A DNA stretch of 64,000 bases from Mesotaenium endlicherianum (lineage: Eukaryota; Streptophyta; Zygnematophyceae; Zygnematales; Mesotaeniaceae). Positions 1-11,130 of this stretch are shown in pieces. The notes beneath the pieces are model-generated. The model was not told the DNA's origin, did not search any database, and was given only the letters and a program-made list of their open reading frames with translations. Each line of letters begins with the position of its first letter. Positions within the stretch are counted from its first letter, which is position 1. A program made the position numbers and the translations under genes. Location: NCBI GenBank assembly GCA_009602735.1, contig WELA01004268.1, positions 237,685 to 301,684 of the forward strand, written 5' to 3'.

Positions 1-942
1 TTAGAAGGACAGACCCTGCCTTCTTCCAAAAGCCCACCAATTGGCGGTGGATGACCATCAACATGAGGGACCAGCAGAAGGACAGGGCAACGGATGAGGA
101 TTTCCTGACAGACCTAAAGGGAAACATAGTATTGCCCCCTCACATTGCGGCTTGGGCCCCAAGATTGGATGGAGTCAAAGACTGCATGAGCCAAGAAATG
201 CAGAGGGACAGAAGCAGGGCCCGAGAGTCATTCTTAAAAGGGAAGCACGCTTATGCCAAATGGGCAAGCAAGCAGGGGGAAAAAGACCCGTATGCGGTCT
301 GGACTCAGCAGCCCCCACCAGCACCCAAAAGGGGAAGGTCAGTGGGATATTCGTTTTCTCGGGAAGAACTGGAGCAGCTGACAGAAGAGACCCCAGAAGT
401 CTCAGAGTAACCTGGGGACGGAGAGGAGGAGGAGTCAGAGGAAGACGAGGAGAAAGGCAAGGAGGAGGACACTAGCCCCGCCGTGATCCTGACACCTGCC
501 ACATCCCCTGTAAGGGAGAAGACGGGGTTGGCCCTGCAGCAACTCGCTGAAGAGGAGGATATCACTTGGCTGGGAACTGCCCGAGGACAGAGCCCATCTC
601 CAGGCACAGAGACCCAGTCAGACAGGGTAGACAGGAGGGCTGCTAGAGAAATAGCCAGAGGCCTGCCGGCATCTCCCTCGCAGAGAGGGCATGTACCCTT
701 AGCTCATGTCATGCAACATCCTTTTGGGATGCCGGTATATGTACCAAGTCAATTTGAGGGATGCCCAGGAGAAGGCTGCCTCCATTCAGTTTCAAACCGT
801 GCAGGAGGAAACAGCACAGTTACTGCGTTCTCTGCCGGGTCCCTACACGGAACCTCCCTCTCTGACAGGCTTCAGAAGACCCCAAGACAGGAGGAGGACT
901 GACTCCCCTGACCATAGGGCCCCAGGGGCATCTCCCTCCTAA
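1..942 (+). pseudogene. Family B ORF3 remnant (3' part), unknown function
   Basis: This is the C-terminal part of the accessory ORF3 found between pol and the 3' LTR of family B Ty3/gypsy elements. It matches the two other copies in this window (minus strand 23,892-22,852 and plus strand 30,374-32,089), with shared landmarks such as WRWMT, LPPHIA and the basic motif PKRGRS followed by an acidic Glu-rich stretch. An indel near position 407 creates a stop right after VSE, where the copy at 23 kb reads on; after that point coding continues in other frames to about 942. No signal peptide or transmembrane segment is visible, so it is not an obvious envelope gene. I do not recognise the protein family. 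The 5' part of this element lies left of the window. Confidence 0.7.
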
Positions 943-1026
943 GGGCGGAGGGCCAAGGGCACAGCATGCTGGATGGGAGAGGGATCAGTAATTTCAGTTG
1001 GGGAAACCTATGTACCCTGTGTCAGT

Positions 1027-1061
1027 GTTGTCGCGGCGACAACATGTTAACTTGGAGGGAT
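1027..1061 (+). promoter_or_regulatory. Hairpin plus polypurine tract at end of family B internal region
   Basis: The inverted repeat GTTGTCG-CGG-CGACAAC (1027-1043) is followed by the purine-rich tract AACTTGGAGGGAT immediately before the LTR. The same hairpin and tract occur at the equivalent place in both other family B copies (22,733-22,767 reversed and 32,167-32,201). The purine tract is the expected plus-strand primer; the role of the hairpin is unknown. Confidence 0.65.
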
Positions 1062-1319
1062 TATAATGAATCAGTATACTGGTTGATATAATATTCATTT
1101 AAATATAACAATTAAATAAGTTCAGCTTGCTGAACTCTAGTTAATAATCAGTCTGCTGGATTATTATTCAATATCAATTTAATGACTCAGCCGAAAGCAG
1201 CAGGCTGAAGTCAGCTTAAGTCAGCTTGCTGACACATTCTTTGACAGCCAGCTGACTTCCGTACTCGGTAGCAGCGAACTGCCTCGATATGCATCTAAGT
1301 GTGGTATGCTAGATGAATG
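1062..1319 (+). repeat. Family B 3' LTR, left portion (split by hAT)
   Basis: This is the first ~258 bp of a family B LTR. The terminal TG is mutated to TA (TATAATGAATCAG compared with TGTAATGAATCAG elsewhere). The LTR breaks off at GATGAATG, where the hAT element begins, and resumes at 9,538. The U3 part contains short palindromes built on CAGC-TTGCTGAC and CAGC-TTGCTGAAC types, shared with the other family B LTRs. Confidence 0.85.
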
Positions 1320-1965
1320 CACGCCGTACACTTGTACGCTTAGTTCGACTAATACGCTAGTTCGCTTAGATCGGTGTTCAAAAAAATGGACTAGTTCGCT
1401 TAATACGCTTAGTACGCTAACGTCAGGACGGTGTCGATGTCCAGTAGCTACGGCGTCGACGCTTCATGTCGGTCGCACGTGTAAAATAACCACGTCGTGT
1501 CAAACTGTTTATTTCGTTCAAAATGGCAGGGTATTTTTTTCAGGCGATTTTGGACTTTTCTCTGCCCGCTTTGCAGCTACAAGTCGCGAAAAGTATTTAT
1601 GACTTTGTCTAGTACAGACGTCGGCAAGCGGGTTTGAACACCCGCCACCGGGTGCAGGGATGGGACAACACCCAACGTGCCATGCATGTTTCTCTGACAT
1701 ATACCTATCGGGGTTGTTTATGGAGCTTATAAGTCAGATATGTTGCAGAAATAAATGGTGGAAAACAATTTCAAAAAAGGTAAACTACTGTTGGCTTCAG
1801 GCGCCAGCCGACGGTCTTGAACCCCCGCCACCGGCTGGAGAGAGCGACGCCTTACCAATGTTTCGTATTATGCAATATGTATTGGGCTTCCGCGTTTGAC
1901 TATTATATTTTTGTTTAATTCACTGCTTTTCCATGTACAATCCGACGACATCAATCATGCCAAAG

Positions 1966-2360
1966 CTGGGAGGGCCGCTTAGCAGAGCTGTTTTTTGTAC
2001 TTCCTAACTTTTTTCTAAGTTGAATTAGGACACTTAGGAGTATCATTACTTCTTAATCGAGTAGAAGAAGCTTCAATGAAGAGGTATAGATATGATTTAA
2101 TTTCTTAGCAAGCATGTGTAAGAATTAAGAAGTTCTTATAAATCCCACATTTAAGAATGACTGAACTTCAACTTAGAATTATTTTCATACGCACTAACAT
2201 TGGGAGAACCGCTTAGCAGAGCATGGTTTTTTGTACTTTCTAACTAGCTCATTGATTCAACAAAAAGACTTAGAAGTATCATTACTTCTCATACGAGTAA
2301 AATAAGCTTTAATGAAGACAAACATGATTTAAACTCTTAGCAAGCATGCATGAGAGGTTA
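1966..2360. repeat. Diverged ~234-bp tandem duplication within hAT
   Basis: Two AT-rich copies offset by about 234 bp share blocks such as CCGCTTAGCAGAGC, AGTATCATTACTTCT and CTTAGCAAGCATG. They lie downstream of the transposase stop codon, between gene and element end. The rest of 1,320-2,520 holds no gene that I can see. Confidence 0.6.
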
Positions 2361-2521
2361 GAGGTAATCCATAAAATGTAAATCATTCACACAAAATGCA
2401 ACATTGCATGAAGTCATAATGCACCAAATATTAATTTCAAATGTATTCATTTTCTCAACTTCCATTCTCTTTAATATGTACATGCTACCTTTACAACATA
2501 CAAGTTAGCTGACCGACACAT

Positions 2522-4902
2522 CTAGTAACCAATTGCTCTTGGCCTTCTTCTTCCTAGAGCTGAAACACTAGGTCGCTCCTCCACCTCCTTTTCCTCTACC
2601 TCCATCTCCTCTTCCTCACTCAACGAGGCATGCATGGCAAGATTGAGACCCTCCTCTTCGGGTGTTTCTAAGAACTCCGCTTCTTCAACCCATGGAGTGA
2701 CGCCGACACTTGGTCCAAGGAAGTCCAAACTCTTCTCCTGAAGTCTCAACATAGAATGCACATACACTAACTTCTTTGCTCTAGTAGGGAGCAGCCTATT
2801 GCGAAGTGGACTATGAACAAACCCGTACTCAGACCAATTTCTCTCACATGCAGCTGCTGAACCAGGTTGCGACAATATTCTCATAGCAAGAAGTTGAAGA
2901 TTAGGACAATGACTTCCATATGTTTCCCACCACTTGTGAGCAGGCATCATGGTCTTATTAGCCTTGCAAACATCATCGCCAAAAATGTCACCGCTCTGCC
3001 GGTAGAGCGCCAACTCTCGATCCACCAACGCTCGGTCAAGCACACTTCCTCCGACAAGGGTATTCCGCACGTTGGACCAATCAGTTAGTAGACACTTCTC
3101 AACTGCCCAAGACTCATGGTCTTGGAACTCGGGGTCCAGATAGTAGCCTGTAGCCAAACAAAGTCAAGAAGCAAACTCAATATATAACAACACAATGCAC
3201 TTCACAAAAAAGAGAGCAATAACAATAGCAAGCACAATAACAAGAACAATGACCAACACACAATAACAAGCATGCAAGAGAACAACAGCCGCCGAGCAAG
3301 AGAGGTGAGCAACGTCAGAATAGACCTTTTACCCGCAGAATGTAGGGGGCTGTGAAGCTGGTCCCATCGAGCCTTCACGTCCTTCTTAACTTGGGTTCTT
3401 TGTGCCGGTTTGAGTCCTTCAACCTCAAGCACATGCTCTTTAATGGCACTCATGCGAGCCCAGATCTTCCCAAGAGAAGGTTGTGGAGAGTCGACTAGTC
3501 GAAGGAGAACTACAATCGGCTCACACACGTCTACCCATACCTTCACTCGCTCCCAAAGTTCATCGTCACGAACTAGGTCTCTAATGTTTGTAGCCTCGCC
3601 TAAACAACCGTTCATGACCGCCCACTCAAGCCACCTACTGTCAGACACCATAGCTTGTAAGGTATCCCTCACAACGATGAGTCTTTGCAAGCAAAGGAAG
3701 TTACTGGCAAACCTTGTGGGTCCTGGCTTCAACAACTCTAGTTTATTTTTTAGCCTTGCCCCATGCTCACGGTAAAGAGCGTGAGGCATGTGGTGGTTTG
3801 CAACAAACTGGACCAAGTGCTTGAAGCCATCAATTATGCCCTCTAGCTCTTTCATCTTTCCTAGGTCTTTCAACAGCAGGTCCAAAACATGAGCAGCACA
3901 AGGCGTCCAATATATGTGCGGGTGCTTCTTGCGAACCACATTACAACCAGCTACAATGTTAGCTGCAGAGTCTGTGCAAAGCTGTACAACATGATCAACC
4001 CCTACCTTCTCCACGGCCTCAAGCAGGTGATTACCAATATAATCACCCGTCTTCCTAGCACCCTCAGTGCTGATAGCATCCATGAACATCTCAGTGCCTC
4101 CCACAACCATAAGCACGTTAAGAAGAGGATGCCCGCATGGATCGGTTCACCCATCTGCTACAATGCTACAACCCGTCAATGGTAGTCCTTTATTCTGTTT
4201 CTCCTCCCAAGCTTCTATCTTCAAGACCTCTTTATCTAATAGGGTACTTCCGAGAGGCTTATCCTTCATAGGGACGTACACTAAACCAGTTTCCTGAGTG
4301 TACTTACTGACAGCAACCAACATGTCCCTAAAGAACTCACTGCGAGCAACATTGAATGATGAACCAGTACCATAAAAGAAGCGAGCGACAATCTCATGGA
4401 CATTCTCAACATTCATCTTTTGGAACATGTCACTTAGAGAGGTCTGCCCTGTCTCCCTGCCTAAGGAAAGGGACCTCCCAACACTTGTACATGCTGAGCC
4501 ACTAGCACCAGTACCCCATTCATGCACACGCTTTCGTGCAGCTTGTATGGTACTCTTCCTACGTCGCGTTCCTAATAGAGAACTAGCCATACCCTTGCTA
4601 CGGCTAATCATGAGATCTAGAACTTCATCGGGAACCTCCTCAAGCTGACTAACATCCTTACAGCCTCCCGTGAAATGGCCACGAATCCGCGTGACTCCAC
4701 CGGTAAACTCCCTGGGGCAGTAGTTGCACTTCTCCTTTGGATATGAATTCTTGGACTTGGCTTCCACAACGATGGTCACATGGCCCCACTCTGGACCAGA
4801 CGTTGCAGCAACTGCTCTAGGGGGCAGACGAGCGGTCAAAGCTCCAGTGAATACCCTCATTCCAGAAAGCGTTGCTCCGGACGAAGTGGATGGTTGAGAC
4901 AT
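2522..4902 (-). pseudogene. hAT-family transposase, one intron, one in-frame stop
   Basis: Reading right to left, the proposed start is the ATG at 4902-4900 (MSQPSTSSG), just after a plausible splice acceptor (TTGCAG), which implies a 5' non-coding exon upstream. The N-terminal part has a BED-type zinc finger (CNYC ... GHFTGGC). A DUF659-type region follows, whose hallmark DGW-TDP is broken because the Trp codon is TGA (4149-4147). The same frame then continues to about 3333. A 185-bp intron (3332-3148, GT-AG) restores the expected join HSAG/YYLDPEF. The last exon contains the hAT C-terminal dimerisation region (WWETYG ... SAAACERNWS ... RAKKLVYVH) and an acidic tail ending at 2522. The encoded enzyme would cut and paste hAT elements. 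The stop, and possibly lost 5' exons, argue this copy is inactive, although a recent single mutation is possible. Confidence 0.88.
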
Positions 4903-5029
4903 GATACGCGTGAAACCTGCAATAACGGAGACCAGCAACCAGTAAGAGACAAAAGAATATGCCAGTCAAACAAGCAAAAGAGCAACAATAGGCAAGCAAG
5001 AGAGCAGGAAGCCCCAACAAAAGCAAGCA

Positions 5030-8000
5030 AGGGGCTGGCAACCCGCCCCCACTAAAACCCTAAATAGCAAGCAAAGGCAAGCTAGCCCGCCCCGACTAAA
5101 ACCCTAAGACAGCAAGCAAGGGACTGGCAGCCAGCCCTGACAAAAGCAAGCAAGGGGCTGACAACCAGCCCCGACAAGACTCAAAAGCAAGTTCGGGGCT
5201 AGCAGCCAGCCCCGACAAAACTAAGCAAGGCGCTGGCAGCCCGCCAAATTTTATTATGGTTGGCTTTTTTTGCATCTTTTGCAGTCAAGGTTCCCATGGT
5301 ACCTGTTCATATTTGGTTACCAGAAGCACATGTGGAAGCACCTACCGCTGGTTCTGTCATTTTAGCAGGCATTTTGCTTAAGCTGGGTACTTATGGATTT
5401 TTAAGATNCTTAAGATTTTCCCTCACTAATACCCTAAACAGCAAGCAAAGGCAAGCCAGCCCGCCTCGACTATAACCCTAAGAGAGCAAGCAAGGGGCTG
5501 ACAACCAGCCTCGACAAAACTCAAAAGCAAGTCCGGGGCTAACAGCCAGCCCCGACAAAACTAAGCAAGGCGCTGGCAGCCCGCCCCCACTAAAACCCTA
5601 AACAGCAAGTAAAGGCAAACCAGCCCGCCCCGACTGTAACCCTAAGACAACAGGCAAGGGACTGGCAGCCAGCCCTGACAAAAGCAAGCAAGGGGCTGAC
5701 AACCAGCCCCGACAAGACTCAACAGCAAGCTCGGGGCTAACAGCCAGCCCCACAAAATCAAGCAAGGGGCTAGCAGCTCGCCCTGACAAGAGCATGCAAG
5801 GGGCTGCTGCAGCAAAGCAGCAGCCAGCCCGCCCTGACCAGAGCATGCAAGGGGCGGCTGCAGCACAAAAGACAGACTGCCCCGACCAAAGCAAGAGAAA
5901 AATACGCAAGGGAGGGAGACGCAGGGGAAAGGGGGGGGGCCTGAAACACTTGTTGGAGATTGGCTGCGTGTGGATTGGCGCAAGGCCTGCCGACTCGCTC
6001 GTTTTGAACTTGGGCTGCTTCACACATAAGAGAAGGGACAATGTAAGATAGACAACAGCACACCATCAAGAGCACGGTGCTGCAGCCAGACAGCCCCAAC
6101 CAAAACAAGCAAGGGGCAACTGTAGCACAGCAGCAGCCAGACAGCATGCTAGACAGTCCCACTCAAAAAAGCAAGGGGCGCGCAAACGCCACTACCAGTA
6201 AGAACAGGGCAAAGAGGGAGAAAGGAGATAGGGAAGGGCATGGCACCTGATGCGCGTGTCGCAAGACGTGTGTGCACAAATGAGGGGTGAGTCTGGTAGC
6301 TTCTTCTTCACGCCTTCCTCACTGACACAAGACACACAAAAGGGCATAGGGTCGTCAAAACAGCAGCAGCAACCCCAATCAAGCAAGCAAGGGGCGAGCT
6401 GCTGCAGCACCACAGCAGCCAGACAACATGCACCAGACAGCATGCAAAGGGCGACTGCTGCAGCCAGACAGCAGGGCGGCAGCCAGCCCCACCAACAGCA
6501 AATAAGGGGCTGGCAGCCAGTCCCAACACAAGCAAGCAAGGGGCTGGCAGCCAGCCCCCACAGAAGAAAGCAAGGGGCTGGCAGCCAGCCCCGACCACAG
6601 CAAACAAGGGGCACGAGAGAGAACGGGAAAGAGGAAGGAGGATTAAGGCACCTGTCCACGTGTCAATGTCGCTCACGCGTCAATGGGCACACGTGGGGTA
6701 GGCACAAGGGGGGTCTACTCGCTCCTTATTGTCTTGCCCTGCTTCACAAAAGACAAAAAAGGAGACAAAGCTGTAAAAAGATGCAACAGACAGCTAGCCC
6801 TAATCTACAGGACACAAACACGCAAGCACGAGGGAGAAAGTTCACAATCAGCAGAACAACAAATGTGCAATGGGTGCACAAAAACAGCAGCCGAGTTAGA
6901 AAAGGAAGGAAGCAAGAATGAACAACACAGGCACAGCAGGTTGCAGATAGAGCTGGTGCAAATGTGGACTAAAATCTCAAAATTGTAAGCAAGGGGATGC
7001 CAGCCAGCCCCGTGAAAACCGAGCAAGGGGTTGGCAGCCCACCCCTACTAAAACCCTGAAACAGCAAGCAAGGGGCTAGCTGCCAGCCTCGACAGAAGCA
7101 AGCAAAGGGGCACAACAGCAGCCAGCCCCAATAAAAACCCTGACTTAACGAGCAAGAGGCTGGCAGCCCACCCCGACTTAAACACATTGCAAGCGAGGGG
7201 CTGGCAGCCAACCTCGACAAAAGCAAGCAAGGGGCACAACAATAGCCAGCCCCGACTAAAACCCTAAACCAACAAGAGGGGCTGGCAGCCAGCCCCAACA
7301 CAAGCAAGCAAGGGGCTGCCAGCTAGCACCCCAAAAAGCAAGCAAGGGGCTGGCAGCCAGCCCCGACACAAGGAAGCAAGGGGCTGGTTGCCAGCCCCCT
7401 CAAAAGCACGCAAGGGGCTGGCAGCCAGCCCCCCTAAGAGCAAGCGAGGGGCTGGTTGCCAGCCCCCCAAAAAGCATGCAAGGGGCTGGCAGCCAATCCC
7501 GACACAAGCAATGAAGGGGCTAGTTGCCAGCCCCAACACAGGCAAGCAAGGGGGTGGCTGCCAGCCCCAACACAAAAAAGCAAGGGGCTGGTTGCCAGCC
7601 CTCCAAAAAGCAAACAAGGGGCTGGCAGCCAGACCCGACACAAGCAAGCAAGGGGCTGGTTGCCAGCCCCGACAAAAGCACGCAAGGGGCTGGTTGCCAG
7701 CCCCCCTAAGAGCAAGCAAGGGGCTGGTTGCCAGCCCCCCAAAAGCAAGCAAGGGGCTGGTAGCCAACCCCAATACAAGCAATGAATGGGCTGGTTGCCG
7801 GCCCCGATACAATGAAGCAAGGGGCTGGCAGCCAGCCCCGACACAGGCAAACAAGGGGCTGGTTGCCAGCCCCGACACAAGCAAGCAAGGGGCTGGTTGC
7901 CAGCCCCGACACAGGCAAGGAAGGTGCTGGCAGCCAGCCCCGACATAGGCAAACGAGGGACTGGTTGCCGACCCCGACACAAGCAAGCAAGGGGCTGGTT

Positions 8001-8170
8001 GCCAGCCCCCCAAAAAGCAAGCAAGGGGTTGGCAGCCAGCCTCGACACAAGCAAGCAAGGGGCTGGTTGTTAGCCCCGACAAAAGCACCAAGGGGCTGGC
8101 AGCCAGCCCCCCTAAGAGCAAGCAAGGGGCTGGCAGCCAGCCCCAACAATAGCAAGCAAGGGACTGGTCG
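5030..8170. repeat. ~35-bp hairpin-forming tandem repeat array (minisatellite)
   Basis: Dozens of units of about 35 bp, each with a GC-rich core GGGGCTGGCAGCCAGCCCC or its variant with TTG in the centre, are linked by AT/GC-mixed spacers such as GACACAAGCAAGCAA. The core is an 8-bp inverted repeat around a 3-nt loop. The array is densest at 6,985-8,170 and 5,030-5,860 and patchier at 6,060-6,610, where unrelated sequence intervenes. Because units lack stops, long ORFs run through it on both strands, giving monotonous Gly/Ala/Ser/Pro/Leu/Cys translations; I regard these as artefacts. It lies upstream of the hAT transposase start codon, possibly in an intron or untranslated leader. Confidence 0.85.
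5248..5421 (+). pseudogene. nad4: Mitochondrial nad4 fragment (NUMT)
   Basis: About 55 codons translate into a highly conserved internal segment of NADH dehydrogenase subunit 4, with recognisable blocks [20 protein letters not shown] and [20 protein letters not shown] in one uninterrupted frame read with the standard code. Nad4 is a proton-pumping membrane subunit of respiratory complex I. The fragment is AT-rich, unlike the GC-rich repeat units that abut it on both sides, has no start or stop of its own and cannot be functional. An N at 5408 near its right end, flanked by a repeated TTAAGAT, means an assembly join must be excluded before calling it a genuine nuclear insertion. Confidence 0.85.
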
Positions 8171-9537
8171 CAAAGAGGGCAAGAGGGGGTGGACGCACCT
8201 GAGAGATGTTGGTGGTGAGGCGCGTGAGCGTAAAGACGGCGCCACCTTGTAGTATAGAACGGGCTTGAATCACGCCGTCCACTCCAGCTTCGGCCCGTCC
8301 GCTGCTGGCCTGGATGTGTTACAGCCTGAGGGGAGGGAGCAGCCGACAACAAAAGGGCAGCTTAGATCAACCTGTGAAAAAAGCAAATGTAGCCCGTGGA
8401 GGCAAGGAGCAGCTACCGCTTGCAGACGAGCTGTGCCTATGCCTATGCCCTCCAGCCCCCCCCCCCCCCCTACCTTCACATGCCCGCATAACAAGAGGGT
8501 GCAGGCTTGGTTGCTGCACGAGCATACCTGAATGTTGAAGTTCAATGGCGAGGCAGGGAGAACAATCGCTGACGTAGCCTTAAAGCTTCTTCTAAACTCT
8601 TGAACATGCTGGAATAAGAAATAAAATAACAACAGAATCGTTAGGCATGCCTAGTAGCAGTAACACGTGCTAGATATGTTCCCAAACACAATCTTTACAT
8701 AATGTGGATTTGCTAAATACGAACTTAGCAAGCCATTGAAGAAGAACAGGTCTCCTAAAGGAGGGATAAAGAGATATGGGGGAACTTCTCGACCTTAAAA
8801 AATAGCCGTCGATACCAGGTGCAACCAGCCACAGCCTCATGTGAGGTTCCCTGAATACACACGAAGGGATAATGTGAGACATAGTAAGCACAACGTACGG
8901 GATCAACAATAGAGAGAGGACGTGAATGAATAACATGTAGCCACCTAATCCTGCAAGCAACTGGGATCATACAAAATTCAAGGTTTCATGGAAGAAACCT
9001 TATTACAATGTACAAAGAGGTTTCATGGAAGAAACCTTATTACAATGTACAAAGAGGAATGCAAGGCAGCAAGGTCCTAAATGCGGAAGTAAGAAAACTT
9101 ACGATGAATAGCAGGTGCAAAATGCAAAGAGAGGCGCTAGAAGTCTCTTAAGTAGGCTCCGCAAAATTGGCCAATAGGATTGTAGCTTGTAAGATGGGCA
9201 GCAACTCAAGCAGATGCACGTTCAAGAGTTGCAGGCGAAAATTGAAATGGCTGGTGGCCAAAATATTGGTGAAAAGGCTAGTGACTTTTTTTTAGTTCCC
9301 GCCATTGCTCCACAAACCTGTCAAGATGCACTTGGTAGTTTGAATCCCGTCGATTGACGATGTATGCAAAGTCACGAGTGAAACAGAGCGTACAGTGGCG
9401 GACATGAAGGTGTCAAAATGTTGCTGGGCGGCGCGCACGAATAAAAAATTAATCGTACGCTTAGTACGAACGTACCGACGCAGTACGCTTATTTAAGCGT
9501 ACGAAGGTTGGCCAATACGGCGTACGGCGTAACCCTG
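8171..9537. other. hAT right-hand non-coding region
   Basis: No convincing gene is visible. It contains a short poly-C tract (about 8,456-8,470), an exact 37-bp tandem duplication (8,981-9,054) and, close to the end, the GTACGCTTA-type subterminal motifs (about 9,450-9,505) and the terminal inverted repeat. It could supply the promoter and 5' leader of the minus-strand transposase gene. Confidence 0.5.
8981..9054. repeat. Exact 37-bp direct tandem duplication
   Basis: Two identical 37-bp copies (8981-9017 and 9018-9054) start with AGGTTTCATGGAAGAAACCT, itself an imperfect palindrome (AGGTTTC/GAAACCT arms). Perfect identity indicates a recent duplication or replication slippage. Confidence 0.9.
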
Positions 9538-10006
9538 GATGAATGGCCAGATGATATCTCTATGATGGATGGCGATTCGGGATGATGGGAGATGGCGGTG
9601 GATTAGGTTAACCGAGGTCCTACCAACGTGGTTAACTCCCGGGTAGGCGGTGCCATCGCACTGGCCGTTGAACAGTAAACTCATTCCATGTACATATGCT
9701 AGGCATTGCTCTCGAGTTCGGCATTCGGAAACGAGGCCAACTCTCTTGTACAGCTTACTGAGAGAGATCTGAAATTAAGGCGAGAAGCCATTGATATGCA
9801 CTGTCTTCTAACCTTGCTTATGTATGAGTTTACTGAGTGCATTATTGATGCTAGTTTACTCGCATTTGATTTACAAGTGTTGTTCACTGCTAGTGTGTTG
9901 TCCTTTTGCCGTTTAATCAGTTAACGGAAAATCCATAAAGATTACTTGCTGATATAAAGATCTCTATTAATTGTTAATCGCCTATCTGGTAAGTCAATTC
10001 ATTTCA
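9538..10006 (+). repeat. Family B 3' LTR, right portion
   Basis: The LTR resumes after the hAT element with the duplicated GATGAATG and runs to the terminal TTCATTTCA. Together with 1062-1319 it makes an LTR of about the usual 720 bp. The next 87 bp (10,007-10,093) read openly in one frame (EEDPEFVDGGAAEFNSSM...) but I do not recognise them; they may be flanking sequence of either element. Confidence 0.85.
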
Positions 10007-10093
10007 GAAGAGGACCCAGAGTTTGTCGACGGTGGAGCAGCTGAGTTCAACTCGAGTATGCAGAAGAAGAACGGCATATGGTACTATGGTGAT

Positions 10094-11074
10094 TGTCATG
10101 ATTTATTAAGTCGAGGTTGACGTACAAAACCAAGCTCTACGTGTGTGAACCATCAACGTAGGAAGACCAACTTTGCATTGACTTTACGCATCCATATGTT
10201 GACCTTCTCTAGATTTCCGAGTCACCAAAGTATAGCGCGTCGAAGCATCTTCCGAATGGCACCGATTTCGCGAGCGAGATAGACGCGATCTAGTCCGCAC
10301 TCCTTTTGGCACCTAGCTGAATCACACCAAATGGCCAACTTGTGACTCAATGCACCCAAAGGTGACAATGTTGACTATTCGTGACCCCAAGGACCCCTAG
10401 CTTTGTGCGCACAAATCCGCGAGCCCTTTAGACTACATAAGTCTTGCATTTCCATAGTATAAGGACATCATTGAGGCTATAACTTGGTGACTGCATCACC
10501 TACTCCTAGAGGAAGCTTCCTCAAGTTTCAGATTCACTTTTGAGGCGCTATCTAGGTAGAACTACCCAAGGTAAGCTCCACCATTGAGAGACACTTAGCA
10601 TATTCTACGTGCTTTGCTTTGATTGGTTTGAGTTATACTTAGCCTATAGGAGTGCTAGTACATGCCTTGTACACATTAGTGGACATAGGAGAGCCTCCTA
10701 GAGTGACTACATGCATTGGATCCGCCGCATACAGCGCCGGGTTTTCAGGAGTATAAGTGCTAGAGAGGTCCCTAGAGGAACATCTTTTTAGAAGTCCCAT
10801 TATGCCAATTGTAAGTCACAGAGATTATCAGTAAAGCTTTCATCTCTTGTGTTTTCAGGACCACTTAGTCTCTCTCTTGTGAAGAGCAAGCCTTGCTGGC
10901 TTCCAATCACTAGAAGAACTTCACAAGTGGTGAGCAAAGTCACACCTTATACCCCCTGCCATAGGACTACTCTTGAAGATCATGATGTGCTTCCAGTGAT
11001 CTTTTGGGCCAGACTTCATTAGTTGTTTTCCTACCAGATTACAGTCTTGAGGAGCTCACTCTGGAGAGTACACA
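10094..11074 (+). repeat. Family C upstream ~1.0-kb direct repeat, probable LTR
   Basis: This begins TGTCATGATTTATT and ends GAGAGTACACA. It is closely matched by 44,423-45,427, the main differences being small indels (for instance an extra ~22 bp near 44,600). It ends about 57 bp before the gag start codon, and the other copy lies just downstream of integrase, which is the layout of LTRs. The flanking 5-mers do not match (GTGAT on the left; CTCCT on the right), and I see no standard tRNA-Met primer-binding site after 11,074, so the boundaries are uncertain. Confidence 0.6.
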
Positions 11075-11130
11075 CTTCTTACTTCTAAAAAGATCTCTCT
11101 TTGCCTGCACGCAATTAGAATCTTCAGCGT

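Larger units (their letters stand above)
1320..9537 (-). mobile_element. hAT DNA transposon, 8.2 kb, with 8-bp TSD
   Basis: The element is bounded by the exact 8-bp duplication GATGAATG (1312-1319 and 9538-9545), the TSD length typical of hAT elements, and uninterrupted LTR copies elsewhere in the window contain this 8-mer once. The right end reads inward as CAGGGTTACGCCGTAC. The left end is CACGCCGTAC, the same terminal inverted repeat lacking GGGTTA. Both subterminal regions hold many copies of TACGCTTA/TTCGCTTA-like motifs, as expected for transposase-binding sites. Inside are a transposase gene on the minus strand (2,522-4,902), a long hairpin-repeat array and a mitochondrial fragment. 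The damaged left end and the stop in the transposase suggest the copy is no longer autonomous. Confidence 0.88.

Noticed and set aside
5030-8170. CRISPR array
   Set aside because: The units are contiguous degenerate repeats without unique spacers, inside a eukaryotic hAT transposon.
7264-8352. Long open frames (up to 362 codons) on both strands through the repeat region, giving Gly/Leu/Ala/Ser-Pro repeats
   Set aside because: They arise from a ~35-bp tandem repeat lacking stop codons in several frames on both strands, with no start context, domain or splice support.
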